The notes: generated from the sequence alone by a model not told the origin. DNA of 63,955 bases from Streptomyces sp. (GCF_019510245.1 NZ_JAEKKT010000143.1:1-63955); one strand, 5' to 3'; positions 1 to 9,266 are shown, numbered from the stretch's first letter. Program-made: numbers and translations.

Positions 1-909
1 CAGAGCCCGCACCACGACTTCGCCTTCAACACCCTCGCCGTGCGCAACCAGGTCCGCTACTCCCGCGCCGCCGTCCCGCTGGAGCCGGGCAGGATGGCGG
101 AGAGCGAGATCCTGGCCCGGCTGATCCTCGCGGCCGGCGGCATGCACGGCGCCGAACCGTCCGCCGTGGACGACATGGTCATCGGCCAGACCCTCGGCAA
201 GGCGGTCAAGGAGACCCACTCGCCCGTGCACGGCCGGGACCCGCAGGAACTCGCCGGGCTGCTCACCGGGGAGAGCGGGCCCGAGCGCCGGCTCGACCTG
301 ATGCTGCGCCTAGGCCCCTACGGCGACGGCTTCGGCGTCCGCCCCGACGGGCTCACCCTGGAGCGGTTGCTCGCCCACCCGCACGGCATCGACCTCGGCC
401 CCCTCACCTCACGCCTCCCGCAGCCGCTGAAGACCAGGAGCGGCAAGGTCGAACTGCTGCCGCGGCCGATCGCCGACGACCTGCCCCGGCTGCGCGCGGC
501 CCTCGGTACCAGCCCCGCGGCGCTCGTCCTCGTCGGCCGCAGGCACCTGCGCTCCAACAACAGCTGGATGCACAACGTGCCCGCCCTCACCGGCGGCTCC
601 AACCGCTGCACCCTGCACATCCACCCCGAGGACGCCGCACGGCTCGGCGTGCGCGACGGCGCCGACGTACGCGTCAAGGGGGCCGGCGGCGAGGTGGTCA
701 CCCCGGCCGAGGTCACCGAGGGCGTCCGGCCCGGTGTCGTCAGCCTCCCGCACGGCTGGGGCCACGACCGCCCCGGCACCCGCCTCAGCCACGCCGCGAC
801 GGCCCCCGGCGTCAACGTCAACCAGCTCCTGGACGGCAGCCTGCTCGACCCGCTGTCCGGCAACGCCGTCCTCAACGGCATCCCCATCGAAGTGACCGCA
901 ACCCCGTGA
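1..909 (+). CDS. molybdopterin-dependent oxidoreductase, C-terminal part (5' end outside window)
   Basis: The reading frame is open from base 1, so about 302 C-terminal residues are visible. The end of the protein has the features of the molybdopterin-dinucleotide-binding beta-barrel of the DMSO reductase superfamily: the stretch RSNNSWMHN, the turn HPEDAARLGVRDGADVRVKG, and a closing GVNVNQLLD segment. Such proteins are cytoplasmic or Tat-exported oxidoreductases using bis-MGD. The [4Fe-4S] and catalytic regions lie upstream of the window, so the substrate cannot be assigned. It ends 123 bases before the citrate transporter gene and may not be co-transcribed with it. Confidence 0.85.
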   Translation, partial: QSPHHDFAFNTLAVRNQVRYSRAAVPLEPGRMAESEILARLILAAGGMHGAEPSAVDDMVIGQTLGKAVKETHSPVHGRDPQELAGLLTGESGPERRLDLMLRLGPYGDGFGVRPDGLTLERLLAHPHGIDLGPLTSRLPQPLKTRSGKVELLPRPIADDLPRLRAALGTSPAALVLVGRRHLRSNNSWMHNVPALTGGSNRCTLHIHPEDAARLGVRDGADVRVKGAGGEVVTPAEVTEGVRPGVVSLPHGWGHDRPGTRLSHAATAPGVNVNQLLDGSLLDPLSGNAVLNGIPIEVTATP

Positions 910-1032
910 CCTGGACTTTCGCGCTTATTGCTCGCGCGTCAACGTCTTGTTAACGAGGTTTGACGCGACCTAACGTCGTCCGCACCGCCGGCCCTGGTGG
1001 GAGTTCAAGGGCGAACGTTAGGTGATCCACTC

Positions 1033-2421
1033 ATGCTGACCATCCTCGGCTTCGCCATGATCGCGACCTTCCTGGTTCTGATCATGCTGAAGAAGATGTC
1101 GCCGATCGCGGCGCTCGTGCTGATCCCGGCGCTGTTCTGCGTGGTCGTCGGCAAGGGCGCCCACCTCGGCGACTACGTCATCGACGGCGTCACCAGTCTC
1201 GCGCCCACCGCGGCGATGCTGATGTTCGCGATCGTCTACTTCGGCGTGATGATCGACGTCGGCCTCTTCGACCCGGTCGTCAAGGGGATCCTGAGGTTCT
1301 GCAAGGCCGACCCGCTGCGGATCGTCGTGGGTACGGCCGTACTCGCCGCGATCGTCTCGCTGGACGGCGACGGTTCCACCACCTTCATGATCACCGTCTC
1401 GGCGATGTACCCGCTGTACAAGCGCCTGAAGATGAGCCTGGTCGTGATGACCGGGGTCGCCGCGATGGCCAACGGCGTGATGAACACCCTGCCCTGGGGC
1501 GGACCCACCGCCCGCGCCGCCACCGCGCTCAAGCTGGACGCGAGCGACATCTTCGTGCCGATGATCCCCGCGCTGGCCATGGGCCTGCTGTTCGTCTTCG
1601 CCCTCGCCTACGTCCTCGGCCGCCGCGAACGCAGGCGGCTCGGCGTGCTGACGCTGGAGGAGGCGCTGGTGGAGGAGCCGGAGACGGTTCTCGTGGGCGC
1701 CGGCCAGAACCCTTCGCGCACCGGCGGTCCGGGCTCCGGCACCGGCGCGGACCTGCCCGGCGAGCCCGAGGACGACGGGTTCCAGGGCCTCGACCCGCAC
1801 CGCGAGACCCTGCGGCCCGGGCTCTACTGGTTCAACGCGCTGCTCACGGTCACCCTGCTCACCGCCATGATCATGGAGTGGCTGCCGATCCCGGTGCTGT
1901 TCCTGCTCGGCGCGGCCCTGGCCCTGACCGTCAACTACCCTCAGATGCCCGCCCAGAAGGCCCGGATCGCCGCGCACGCCGAGAACGTCCTCAACGTCTC
2001 CGGGATGGTCTTCGCCGCCGCCGTCTTCACCGGCGTCCTGCAGGGCACCGGCATGGTCGACCACATGGCCGACTGGCTCGTCGGCAACATCCCCGACGGC
2101 ATGGGCCCGCACATGGCCCTCGTCACCGGCGTGCTGAGCATCCCGCTCACGTACTTCATGTCGAACGACGGCTTCTACTTCGGCATCCTGCCGGTGCTCG
2201 CCGAGGCCGGCCAGGCACACGGCGTCTCCGCGGTGGAGATCGCCCGCGCCTCGATCGTCGGCCAGCCCCTGCACATGTCCAGCCCGCTGGTGCCGGCCGT
2301 CTACGTCCTGGTCGGCATGGCCAAGGTCGAGTTCGGCGACCACACGCGGTTCGTCGTGAAGTGGGCGGCGCTGACATCGCTGGTGGTGCTCGGGGCAGGA
2401 ATCCTGTTCGGGATCATGTGA
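1033..2421 (+). CDS. CitMHS-family citrate-metal:H+ symporter
   Basis: A 462-residue polytopic membrane protein of the citrate transporter (CitMHS) family. These proteins import citrate complexed with a divalent metal using the proton gradient. The N-terminus MLTILGFAMIATFLVLIML is the usual family start, so I prefer the ATG at 1033 over an upstream in-frame GTG at 997. About eleven hydrophobic segments are visible, split by a hydrophilic Gly/Glu-rich loop around residues 205-260. The motifs SLDGDGSTT and FMSNDGFYFG carry buried acidic residues typical of the family. The MFS gene follows 22 bases downstream, suggesting an operon. The metal preference (Mg or Ca/Fe) cannot be read from sequence. 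Confidence 0.88.
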   Translation: MLTILGFAMIATFLVLIMLKKMSPIAALVLIPALFCVVVGKGAHLGDYVIDGVTSLAPTAAMLMFAIVYFGVMIDVGLFDPVVKGILRFCKADPLRIVVGTAVLAAIVSLDGDGSTTFMITVSAMYPLYKRLKMSLVVMTGVAAMANGVMNTLPWGGPTARAATALKLDASDIFVPMIPALAMGLLFVFALAYVLGRRERRRLGVLTLEEALVEEPETVLVGAGQNPSRTGGPGSGTGADLPGEPEDDGFQGLDPHRETLRPGLYWFNALLTVTLLTAMIMEWLPIPVLFLLGAALALTVNYPQMPAQKARIAAHAENVLNVSGMVFAAAVFTGVLQGTGMVDHMADWLVGNIPDGMGPHMALVTGVLSIPLTYFMSNDGFYFGILPVLAEAGQAHGVSAVEIARASIVGQPLHMSSPLVPAVYVLVGMAKVEFGDHTRFVVKWAALTSLVVLGAGILFGIM

Positions 2422-2443
2422 CACGGCACAAGGAGGCTTCACC

Positions 2444-3688
2444 ATGGCGCCCGCCAGGAACCGCGGCTGGCTGCTCCGTCTCGTCATCGCCTTCGGCTTC
2501 GCCCAGGGGGCGGTGTCGATGGCCCGCCCCGCCGTCTCCTACCGGGCCCTCGCCCTCGGCGCCGACGAGCGGGCGGTCGGCGTCATCGCCGGTGTCTACG
2601 CCCTGCTCCCGCTCTTCGCCGCCGTACCGCTCGGCCGCCGCACCGACCACGGCCGCTGCGCGCCGTTGCTGCCCGCCGGCGTCGTCCTGATATCCGGCGG
2701 CTGCGCGCTCAGCGGAGTCGCCGGCTCCCTCTGGGCGATGGCCCTGTGGAGCGGGGTGATGGGCCTCGGCCACCTCTGCTTCGTGATCGGCGCGCAGTCG
2801 CTGGTGGCCCGCCAGTCGGCGCCGCACGAACAGGACCGGAACTTCGGCCACTTCACCATCGGCGCGTCGCTGGGCCAGCTGGTCGGGCCGATCGCCGCCG
2901 GTGCGGTCATCGGCGGGCCGGACATGGCGGGCACGAGTGCGCTCGCGCTGGTGGTGGCGGGGGCGGGGGCGGCGGTCGCGTTCGCGTCGCTGTGGCGCAT
3001 CGAGGACCGTACGGCGGTCACGTCCCGTCCGGCGGCGGGGGACCGGGTTCCGGTGGGCCGCATCCTGCGCGCCCGGGGCGTTCCCGCCGGCATGCTCGTC
3101 AGCCTCTCGGTGCTGTCCGCGACCGACATCCTGACCGCGTACCTGCCCGTGGTCGGGGAGCACCGGGACATCTCCCCGGCCGTGATCGGCGTGCTGCTCA
3201 GCGTGCGGGCGGGTTCGACGATCGCCTGCCGGCTCGTCCTCACACCGCTGCTGCGGCTGCTCGGGCGGCCGGTGCTGCTGACGGTGACCTGCCTCCTGGC
3301 GGCCGTGCTGTGCGCGGGGATCGCGGTGCCGGTGCCGGTGTGGGCGCTGGCCCTGACGCTCGCCGCACTCGGCTTCTGCCTGGGGGTCGGCCAGCCGCTG
3401 TCGATGACGACGGTCGTCCAGGCCGCACCCGAGGGCGCCCGTTCCACGGCGCTCGCCCTGCGGCTGACCGGCAACCGCCTCGGCCAGGTGGCCGCGCCGG
3501 CCGGGGCGGGGCTGCTGGCGGGAGTGGCCGGGGTGGCCGCACCGTTCGTGATGCTGGGCGTGTTGCTGCTGGTGTCGGCGGGGGTGGCGGTGCGCTCGCC
3601 GGGGGCGGCGGGGCGGGGCCCAGGTGCCGGTGCGGTGCCGTCGCCGCGGCGAAAGGGCCGGGCGTTGCGCCGCACGAGCGATATCTGA
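2444..3688 (+). CDS. MFS transporter
   Basis: A 414-residue major facilitator with about twelve hydrophobic segments. An AAGGAGG ribosome site lies 9-10 bases before the ATG. The MFS signature between helices 2 and 3 appears as PLGRRTDHGR (about residues 64-73). The protein is Ala/Gly/Leu-rich and ends in a basic Pro/Arg tail. It is probably an exporter or a small-solute carrier in the cytoplasmic membrane. The substrate is unknown. Its position directly after the CitMHS gene suggests co-expression rather than shared function. Confidence 0.8.
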   Translation: MAPARNRGWLLRLVIAFGFAQGAVSMARPAVSYRALALGADERAVGVIAGVYALLPLFAAVPLGRRTDHGRCAPLLPAGVVLISGGCALSGVAGSLWAMALWSGVMGLGHLCFVIGAQSLVARQSAPHEQDRNFGHFTIGASLGQLVGPIAAGAVIGGPDMAGTSALALVVAGAGAAVAFASLWRIEDRTAVTSRPAAGDRVPVGRILRARGVPAGMLVSLSVLSATDILTAYLPVVGEHRDISPAVIGVLLSVRAGSTIACRLVLTPLLRLLGRPVLLTVTCLLAAVLCAGIAVPVPVWALALTLAALGFCLGVGQPLSMTTVVQAAPEGARSTALALRLTGNRLGQVAAPAGAGLLAGVAGVAAPFVMLGVLLLVSAGVAVRSPGAAGRGPGAGAVPSPRRKGRALRRTSDI

Positions 3689-3788
3689 CGGCGCGTCGGA
3701 CGTGGATACCACGGGTTGTGGAGTGCATGAGTGACAGTCCAGACGAAAGGCGATTTGTATGAAAATCATCTAACTCGGAGGAGCATGC

Positions 3789-4538
3789 ATGGTCACGCTC
3801 ACACTTCCGCGCACCGCCGGTTCCCGTGCGGGCGCCACGGTTGTCCTCACCGCCCTCGCCGCGGCGGGTGCGTCGTGGGTGGCGGCGCCGAACGCGGCCG
3901 CCCAAGGGGAGAACGGCGACATCAGGCTCCACCGTGTGGGTGTGCCCTTCGGCGTCTCGAAGGACGACCCGCTGGTCTGCAAGTTCTACCTCGACGCCGT
4001 CAACTTCGACATCCTCACCTCGATCGGCTACACGATCACGCCGCAGCCCCCGCTGCCCACCGCCGCGACCGTCGCCGGCTCCATCCAGCTCGCCGGAGGC
4101 GCCGGTCACACCGACCCGCTGGGCCTGGCGGACGGCCAGTACCGGCTCACGTGGATCGTGGACGGCGCCCGGAAGGAGAAGGTCTTCCGGGTCAACTGCC
4201 ATGACGGCAGGCAGGACGGGCCGCAGGGCCAGAACGGTCCGAACGACCAGAACGGCCCGAACGGCGGTCCCAACGGCGGTCCGAACGACCAGAACGGCCA
4301 GAACGGTCCGAACGGTCCGAACGGGCAGATCGAGGACAACCAGCGCGGCGACACGTCCTGGGGGCAGGGCGGCGACCACAACGGCCCGCAGGGCGGTGTG
4401 CACGCGGGCGGCGGCGGCATCGCCGACGCGACGGCCGCGTTCTCGCCCGTGGCCGCGGCCACGGCCGTCACCCTGGTCGCGGCCAGCGGTGTGGTGTACG
4501 TCCGGCTGATCCGCCGCCGGCCCAATGGCGCCGCGTAG
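3789..4538 (+). CDS. exported Asn/Gly/Pro-rich surface protein, sortase partner
   Basis: A 249-residue protein with an N-terminal signal peptide (about residues 1-38, hydrophobic core VVLTALAAAGASWVAA, probable cut after AAAQ). A compact domain of about 100 residues follows with two cysteines (VCKFYLD and VNCHDG). Residues about 140-185 are a low-complexity linker of NGPN/DQNG/NGGP units. One membrane helix (AATAVTLVAASGVVYV) and a short basic tail end the protein. No LPXTG-like signal is visible, so anchoring is probably by the helix. The gene overlaps the sortase start by 14 bases, implying coupled translation. A GGAGGAG site precedes the ATG. A nearby ATG at 3785 is out of frame. Confidence 0.75.
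   Translation: MVTLTLPRTAGSRAGATVVLTALAAAGASWVAAPNAAAQGENGDIRLHRVGVPFGVSKDDPLVCKFYLDAVNFDILTSIGYTITPQPPLPTAATVAGSIQLAGGAGHTDPLGLADGQYRLTWIVDGARKEKVFRVNCHDGRQDGPQGQNGPNDQNGPNGGPNGGPNDQNGQNGPNGPNGQIEDNQRGDTSWGQGGDHNGPQGGVHAGGGGIADATAAFSPVAAATAVTLVAASGVVYVRLIRRRPNGAA
4222..4328 (+). repeat. short tandem repeats coding for Asn-Gly-Pro-Gln linker
   Basis: A run of 6- to 9-base units such as AACGGTCCG, GACCAG and AACGGC repeats irregularly and encodes the NGPN/DQNG linker of the surface protein. The repeat is in frame and should allow slippage-based length change without frameshift. Confidence 0.7.
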
Positions 4539-5181
4539 GCGCAGACGCAGGCCCTGGTACCGGACCCGCGCCTACCGCCTCGCCAGGACGGCCCTGCTGG
4601 CGATCCTCCTGGTGACCGTGGTCCGGTGGTGGGGGCACGACGGGTCGGCCGCGCCCGACGGATCGGACGCCCTGGCGGCGTCCGGGCCGGGCGCGGCCGA
4701 CTCCGGGCCCCCGCCCCGCCCGTTGTCCCGGTCCCGGCCGACGTCGATGCGCATCCCGTTCCTGGGTGTCGACGCGCCGGTCACCGGGGTCCGACTCGAC
4801 CGGGGCCGGCAGCTGGAGACACCGCCGGTCGACGACCCGAAGCTGATCGGCTGGTTCCAGGGCGGCGCCACGCCCGGCGAGTCCGGCCTCGCGATCGCCG
4901 TCGGCCACCGCGACACCAGGACCGGACCCGCGGTCTTCGCGGCGCTCGCCCAGATCAAGCCCGGCAAGCGGATCGAGGCCGGGCGCGCGGACGGCCGTAC
5001 CGCCGTGTACACCGTGGACCGGGTGAAGGTCTATGACAAGGTCGGTTTTCCCGACAAGGAGGTGTACGGCCCGACCCGGCGGCCCGAACTCCGCGTGATC
5101 ACCTGCGGCGGCCTCTTCAGCCGGCGGACGGGCTACACCAGCAACGTGGTGGTCTTCGCCCACCTGACCGCGACGAGATGA
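4525..5181 (+). CDS. class F sortase
   Basis: A 218-residue transpeptidase with a basic N-terminus and one membrane anchor (TALLAILLVTVVRWW, about residues 23-38). A sortase beta-barrel follows. The catalytic His is in AIAVGHRDTR, the Cys in LRVITCGG and the Arg in SRRTGYTSN. The shape matches actinobacterial class F sortases, which are shorter and lack the LPXTG-housekeeping class E features. It overlaps the Asn/Gly/Pro-rich protein gene, so that protein is the obvious partner, although it has no clear sorting motif. Chaplin anchoring (LAXTG) normally uses class E enzymes, so this sortase is unlikely to serve the chaplin at 46.3 kb. Confidence 0.85.
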   Translation: MAPRRRRRRPWYRTRAYRLARTALLAILLVTVVRWWGHDGSAAPDGSDALAASGPGAADSGPPPRPLSRSRPTSMRIPFLGVDAPVTGVRLDRGRQLETPPVDDPKLIGWFQGGATPGESGLAIAVGHRDTRTGPAVFAALAQIKPGKRIEAGRADGRTAVYTVDRVKVYDKVGFPDKEVYGPTRRPELRVITCGGLFSRRTGYTSNVVVFAHLTATR

Positions 5182-5269
5182 CCGGGCCGGGGGCCGTGGT
5201 TCGACCTGGACGAGTGAACTCCGGCGGGAAGCGGGGACCCGCGAGGGGCAGTCCCTCTAGGAAGGGGGC

Positions 5270-5719
5270 ATGCGCACTCATTCCCTCCGCAACGGGTCGG
5301 CCCTCGCCGTGGCGGGGATCCTGCTCGCCGGCGCTCCGGCCGCGTACACGGCGCCGGCCGCCGGCCGTCCCGCCGCCCCGGCGCGTGGCAGACCGTACAT
5401 CGAGACCCGGCTGCTCTTCGGCACCGCCCGCCCGGACGGCGGACCCGCCGTCACCGGCCGGCAGTTCACGGCCTTCGTCGACAAGGAGGTCACCCCGGAC
5501 TTCCCCGACGGGCTCACCGTGCTGAGCGGGCGCGGCCAGTGGCGGGACGCGCACGGGACGATCGAGAAGGAGCGGTCGTACGTGCTGGTCCTGCTGTATC
5601 CGGAGTCCGCGGCCAAGGGCGGCGACCGGAAGATCGAGGAGATCCGGCGGGCCTACGAGAAGGCCTTCGCGCAGGAGAGCGTCGGCAGGGTCGACGAACA
5701 CGCCCAGGTCGACTTCTGA
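5270..5719 (+). CDS. secreted DUF3574 protein
   Basis: A 149-residue protein with a signal-like N-terminus (residues 1-32) and a DUF3574 domain. The domain begins at YIETRLLFGTARPDGG and includes the pattern FVDKEVTPDFPDGLTVLSG followed by a VLVLLYP strand. The biochemical role of DUF3574 is unknown. A GAAGGGGG site lies just before the ATG. The gene stands alone between the sortase and the aldehyde dehydrogenase. Confidence 0.8.
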   Translation: MRTHSLRNGSALAVAGILLAGAPAAYTAPAAGRPAAPARGRPYIETRLLFGTARPDGGPAVTGRQFTAFVDKEVTPDFPDGLTVLSGRGQWRDAHGTIEKERSYVLVLLYPESAAKGGDRKIEEIRRAYEKAFAQESVGRVDEHAQVDF

Positions 5720-5758
5720 TGGTGCCGAAGTGTGTCCCGGGGCATGTCTGGCGCGCTA

Positions 5759-5777
5759 AAACTATCGCCGCTAGTTT
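5759..5777. promoter_or_regulatory. predicted TetR operator in front of the ALDH-ADH operon
   Basis: AAACTA-N7-TAGTTT is a perfect 6-7-6 inverted repeat 38 bases before the aldehyde dehydrogenase ATG. The same half-sites with the same spacing (AAACTA-N7-TAATTT) recur at 10133-10151, next to a tetR gene. The AT-rich arms stand out in this GC-rich DNA. Confidence 0.7.
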
Positions 5778-5815
5778 GTGACTCGGACGACGCAGCCCCG
5801 CCGGGAGGAAGCAGC

Positions 5816-7204
5816 ATGAAGGCACACGACGGCCTGTACATCGACGGCGCCTGGCGCGCCGCCGAGAGTCGGGACGTGATCGAGGTCGTGAACCCGGCCG
5901 ACGAGCAGGTCGTCGGCCGGGTCCCGGCGGCCGGCGCCCTGGACGTCGACACCGCCGTACGCGCCGCCCGTGCCGCCCTCCCGGTCTGGGGCGCGACCCC
6001 GCCGGCCGAGCGGGCCGCCCGGCTCGGCGCGCTGCGCGACGTGCTGGAGGCCCGGAAGGAGGAGATCGCCGAGACGGTCACCGCGGAACTGGGCGCACCG
6101 CTCCAGTTCTCCCGGACGGTCCACGCGGGGGTGCCGATCGCGGTCGCCGGCTCGTACGCCGAACTGGCGGCAACCCACCCCTTCGAGGAGAAGGTCGGCA
6201 ACTCCACCGTCTACCAGGAGCCGGTGGGCGTGGTCGGCGCGATCACACCCTGGAACTACCCGCTGCACCAGATCGTCGCCAAGGTCGCCCCGGCGCTCGC
6301 CGCGGGCTGCTCGGTCGTGCTGAAGCCCGCCGAGAACACCCCGCTCACCGCCCAGCTGTTCGCGGAGGCGGTGCACGAAGCCGGCTTCCCGGCAGGAGTG
6401 TTCAACCTGGTCACCGGCCTCGGCCCGGTCGCCGGGCAGGCCCTCGCCGAGCACCCGGGCGTCGACCTGGTCTCCTTCACCGGATCCACGGCCGTCGGCA
6501 GGCGGATCGGCGCGGTGGCCGGGGCCGCCGTGAAGAAGGTCGCCCTCGAACTGGGCGGCAAGTCCGCGAACGTCATCCTCCCGAGCGCCGACCTCGCCAA
6601 GGCCGTCAACGTCGGCGTGGCCAACGTGATGTCCAACTCCGGCCAGACGTGCAGCGCCTGGACCAGGATGCTGGTGCACACCGACCAGTACGAGGCGGCG
6701 GTGGAGCTGGCGGCCACGGCGGCCGCCAAGTACGGCGAGCGGATCGGGCCGGTCGTCAGCGCCAGGCAGCAGGCCCGGGTACGGGGTTACATCGAGAAGG
6801 GCGTCGCGGAGGGCGCCCGGCTGGTCGCCGGCGGCCCCGAATCACCCCGCGAACAGGGCTACTTCGTCAGCCCGACCGTCTTCGCCGACGTCACCCCCGA
6901 GATGACGATCGCGCAGGAGGAGATCTTCGGCCCGGTCCTGTCGATCCTGCGCTACACCGACGAGGACGACGCCCTGCGCATCGCCAACGGCACCGTCTAC
7001 GGGCTCGCGGGCGCCGTCTGGGCCGGGGACGAGGCGGAGGCGGTGGCCTTCGCCCGGCGGATGGACACCGGGCAGGTCGACATCAACGGCGGACGCTTCA
7101 ACCCCCTCGCCCCGTTCGGCGGCTACAAGCAGTCGGGCGTCGGCCGCGAACTGGGCGCGCACGGCCTCGCCGAGTACCTCCAGACCAAGTCCCTGCAGTT
7201 CTGA
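5816..7204 (+). CDS. NAD(P)-dependent aldehyde dehydrogenase
   Basis: A 462-residue class 3-type ALDH that oxidises an aldehyde to the acid in the cytoplasm. The catalytic Cys279 is in GQTCSAW and the general base Glu245 in LELGGKS. The cofactor-binding PWNYPLHQ and FTGSTAVG motifs are present. The ATG at 5816 has GGAGGAA 6 bases upstream; an in-frame GTG/ATG region from 5732 runs through the operator and is not a plausible start. The alcohol dehydrogenase begins 12 bases after the stop, so the pair probably converts an alcohol to an acid. The operator at 5759 suggests control by the TetR encoded at 9.5-10.1 kb. Confidence 0.92.
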   Translation: MKAHDGLYIDGAWRAAESRDVIEVVNPADEQVVGRVPAAGALDVDTAVRAARAALPVWGATPPAERAARLGALRDVLEARKEEIAETVTAELGAPLQFSRTVHAGVPIAVAGSYAELAATHPFEEKVGNSTVYQEPVGVVGAITPWNYPLHQIVAKVAPALAAGCSVVLKPAENTPLTAQLFAEAVHEAGFPAGVFNLVTGLGPVAGQALAEHPGVDLVSFTGSTAVGRRIGAVAGAAVKKVALELGGKSANVILPSADLAKAVNVGVANVMSNSGQTCSAWTRMLVHTDQYEAAVELAATAAAKYGERIGPVVSARQQARVRGYIEKGVAEGARLVAGGPESPREQGYFVSPTVFADVTPEMTIAQEEIFGPVLSILRYTDEDDALRIANGTVYGLAGAVWAGDEAEAVAFARRMDTGQVDINGGRFNPLAPFGGYKQSGVGRELGAHGLAEYLQTKSLQF

Positions 7205-7216
7205 GGAGGCGCCGCG

Positions 7217-8305
7217 ATGACTGTCACGGTCCGAGCCGCCGTACTGCCCGCCGTGGGCGCCCCGCTGTCGGTCACCGCGATCGAACTCCCGGACCCCGGA
7301 CCCAGACAGGTCCGGGTCCGGCTCGCCGCCGCCGGTGTCTGCCACTCCGACCTCTCCCTGTCCGACGGCACCATGCGGGTGCCGGTCCCTGCGGTCCTCG
7401 GCCACGAGGGCGCGGGCACGGTGGTGGCCGTGGGCGAGGGCGTCACCCGTCTCGCGCCCGGCGACCCGGTCGTCCTCAACTGGGCGCCCTCCTGCGGCAG
7501 CTGCCCCGCCTGCGCACTCGGCGAGATCTGGCTCTGCGCCAACGCGCTGAACGGCTCCGCCGACGTCTACGCCCGTACCGCGGACGGCACCGACCTGCAC
7601 CCCGGCCTGAACGTGGCGGCCTTCGCCGAGGAGACCGTGGTCGCCGAGTCCTGCGTCCTCCCGCTCCCCGCGGGCATCCCGCTCACCGACGCGGCCCTCC
7701 TCGGCTGCGCGGTCCTCACCGGTTACGGCGCCGTCCACCACTCGGCACGCGTCCGCCAGGGCGAGACGGTGGCGGTGTTCGGCGTCGGCGGGGTGGGCCT
7801 GGCCACCGTCCAGGCGGCCCGGATCGCCGGCGCCTCCCGGATCATCGCGGTGGACGTCTCGCAGGAGAAGGAAGGGCTGGCGCGGGCGGCGGGCGCCACC
7901 GACTACGTCGTCGCCTCCGACACCACGCCCCGCGCGATCCGCGCCCTCACCGGCAAACAGGGCGTCGACGTCGCCGTGGAGTGCGTCGGCCGCGCGGTCA
8001 GTATCCGCGCCGCCTGGGAGTCCACCCGCCGGGGCGGGCGTACGACGGTGGTCGGCATCGGCGCCAGGACCGAACAGGTCACCTTCAACGCCCTGGAGCT
8101 CTTCCACTGGGGCCGCACCCTCTCCGGCTGCGTCTACGGCAACTCGGACCCGGCCCGCGACCTGCCCGTGCTCGCCGGACACGTCCGGGCCGGCCGCCTG
8201 GACCTGACCGCGCTGGTGACGGAACGGATCGCCCTGGAGGACATCCCGGGCGCCTTCGAGAACATGCTGGCCGGGAAGGGCGGCCGGGCGCTGGTGGTGT
8301 TCTGA
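7217..8305 (+). CDS. zinc-dependent alcohol dehydrogenase
   Basis: A 362-residue medium-chain dehydrogenase. Catalytic zinc ligands are visible in GVCHSD and GHEGAG. The structural-zinc lobe is CGSCPACALGEIWLC. The Rossmann motif GVGGVGLATVQAARI precedes an acidic VDVSQEK, indicating NAD preference. It is a soluble enzyme interconverting alcohol and aldehyde. Gap to the ALDH is 12 bases with a GAGGAGG ribosome site, so the two are one operon. The Zn-ADH family often called AdhD/mycothiol-type or aryl-alcohol type is possible; the substrate is not decided. Confidence 0.9.
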   Translation: MTVTVRAAVLPAVGAPLSVTAIELPDPGPRQVRVRLAAAGVCHSDLSLSDGTMRVPVPAVLGHEGAGTVVAVGEGVTRLAPGDPVVLNWAPSCGSCPACALGEIWLCANALNGSADVYARTADGTDLHPGLNVAAFAEETVVAESCVLPLPAGIPLTDAALLGCAVLTGYGAVHHSARVRQGETVAVFGVGGVGLATVQAARIAGASRIIAVDVSQEKEGLARAAGATDYVVASDTTPRAIRALTGKQGVDVAVECVGRAVSIRAAWESTRRGGRTTVVGIGARTEQVTFNALELFHWGRTLSGCVYGNSDPARDLPVLAGHVRAGRLDLTALVTERIALEDIPGAFENMLAGKGGRALVVF

Positions 8306-8330
8306 GCGGCGATGCCCCGAGCGGGTGCCC

Positions 8331-9266
8331 TCACGCGGGCTTCCGGGTCTCCTCGGGCCGTGCCTGGGGCACGGCGGCCACGACCCGGGAGGCCCGCGCC
8401 CGCGACCGGGACACCGCGACCCCGGCCAGGCACAGCACCCCGCCCGCGAGCGTCAGTACACCGGGCACCTCGCCGAGCGCCAGCCACGACATCAGGACGA
8501 CCAGCGCGGGCACCGCGTAGGTGGTCGCGCCCATCCGGCTGGCCGTCGTACGGGCGAGCGCGTACGCCCAGGTGGTGAAGGCCAGGGCGAGCGGGAACAC
8601 GCCCAGGTACAGCATGTCGAGGGTCGCGGAGAGCGGTGCGCCGGCCGCCTCGCCGACGAGCTGCCCGGAGAACGGCAGACACAGCACGGCGCCGATCAGG
8701 CACCCGAACGTCGTCACCTGGAGCGCGCTCGCGTGGCCGAGCGCCGGCTTCTGCGCCACGACGCCGCCGGCGTACGCGACGGCCGCCAGCAGGCACAGCA
8801 CCACGCCGAGCACCGAGGAACCGCCCCCGCCCGACATCGACAGGCCCACGGTCACCGCGCCCGCGAACGACACGGCCATGCCCGCGAGCAGCCGGGGCGG
8901 CATCGGATCGCCGAGCAGCCGGGCGCCGAGCAGGGCGATCAGGATCGGGCCGATGTTCACGACGAGGGCGGCGGTGCCGGCGTCCACCTGCTGTTCGCCC
9001 CAGTTCAGCACGACGCTGTAGAAGCCGAACCAGAGGAGGCCGGACACCGCGATGCCGCGCCAGGCGGACCTGGGTGGGAACCCTTCGCGCCGCACCGCAC
9101 AGAGGAGCCCGAGCACGAGCGATCCGGAGAGCAGGCGGCCGAGGGCGAGCGCGCCGGGGGAGTAGGAGCCGCCCGCACTGCGGATCGCCACGAAGGCCGA
9201 CGCCCAGAGCACGACGGTGACGGCCGCAGCGGCGACGGGCAGGAGACGGTGGTCGGGCTTCTTCAT
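8331..9266 (-). CDS. EamA/DMT-family transporter
   Basis: A 311-residue membrane protein with ten predicted helices in two EamA repeats. The start MKKPDHRLLPVAAAAVTVVLWASAF is a typical DMT N-terminus; upstream in-frame codons run into the repeat-rich gap. EamA proteins usually export amino acids or metabolites. It converges on the alcohol dehydrogenase with only 25 bases between the stop codons. The substrate is unknown. Confidence 0.85.
   Translation of the reverse strand: MKKPDHRLLPVAAAAVTVVLWASAFVAIRSAGGSYSPGALALGRLLSGSLVLGLLCAVRREGFPPRSAWRGIAVSGLLWFGFYSVVLNWGEQQVDAGTAALVVNIGPILIALLGARLLGDPMPPRLLAGMAVSFAGAVTVGLSMSGGGGSSVLGVVLCLLAAVAYAGGVVAQKPALGHASALQVTTFGCLIGAVLCLPFSGQLVGEAAGAPLSATLDMLYLGVFPLALAFTTWAYALARTTASRMGATTYAVPALVVLMSWLALGEVPGVLTLAGGVLCLAGVAVSRSRARASRVVAAVPQARPEETRKPA

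Noticed and set aside
1018..2487. A 489-residue minus-strand ORF
   Set aside because: Shadow of the CitMHS gene with His/Asp/Arg-rich composition.
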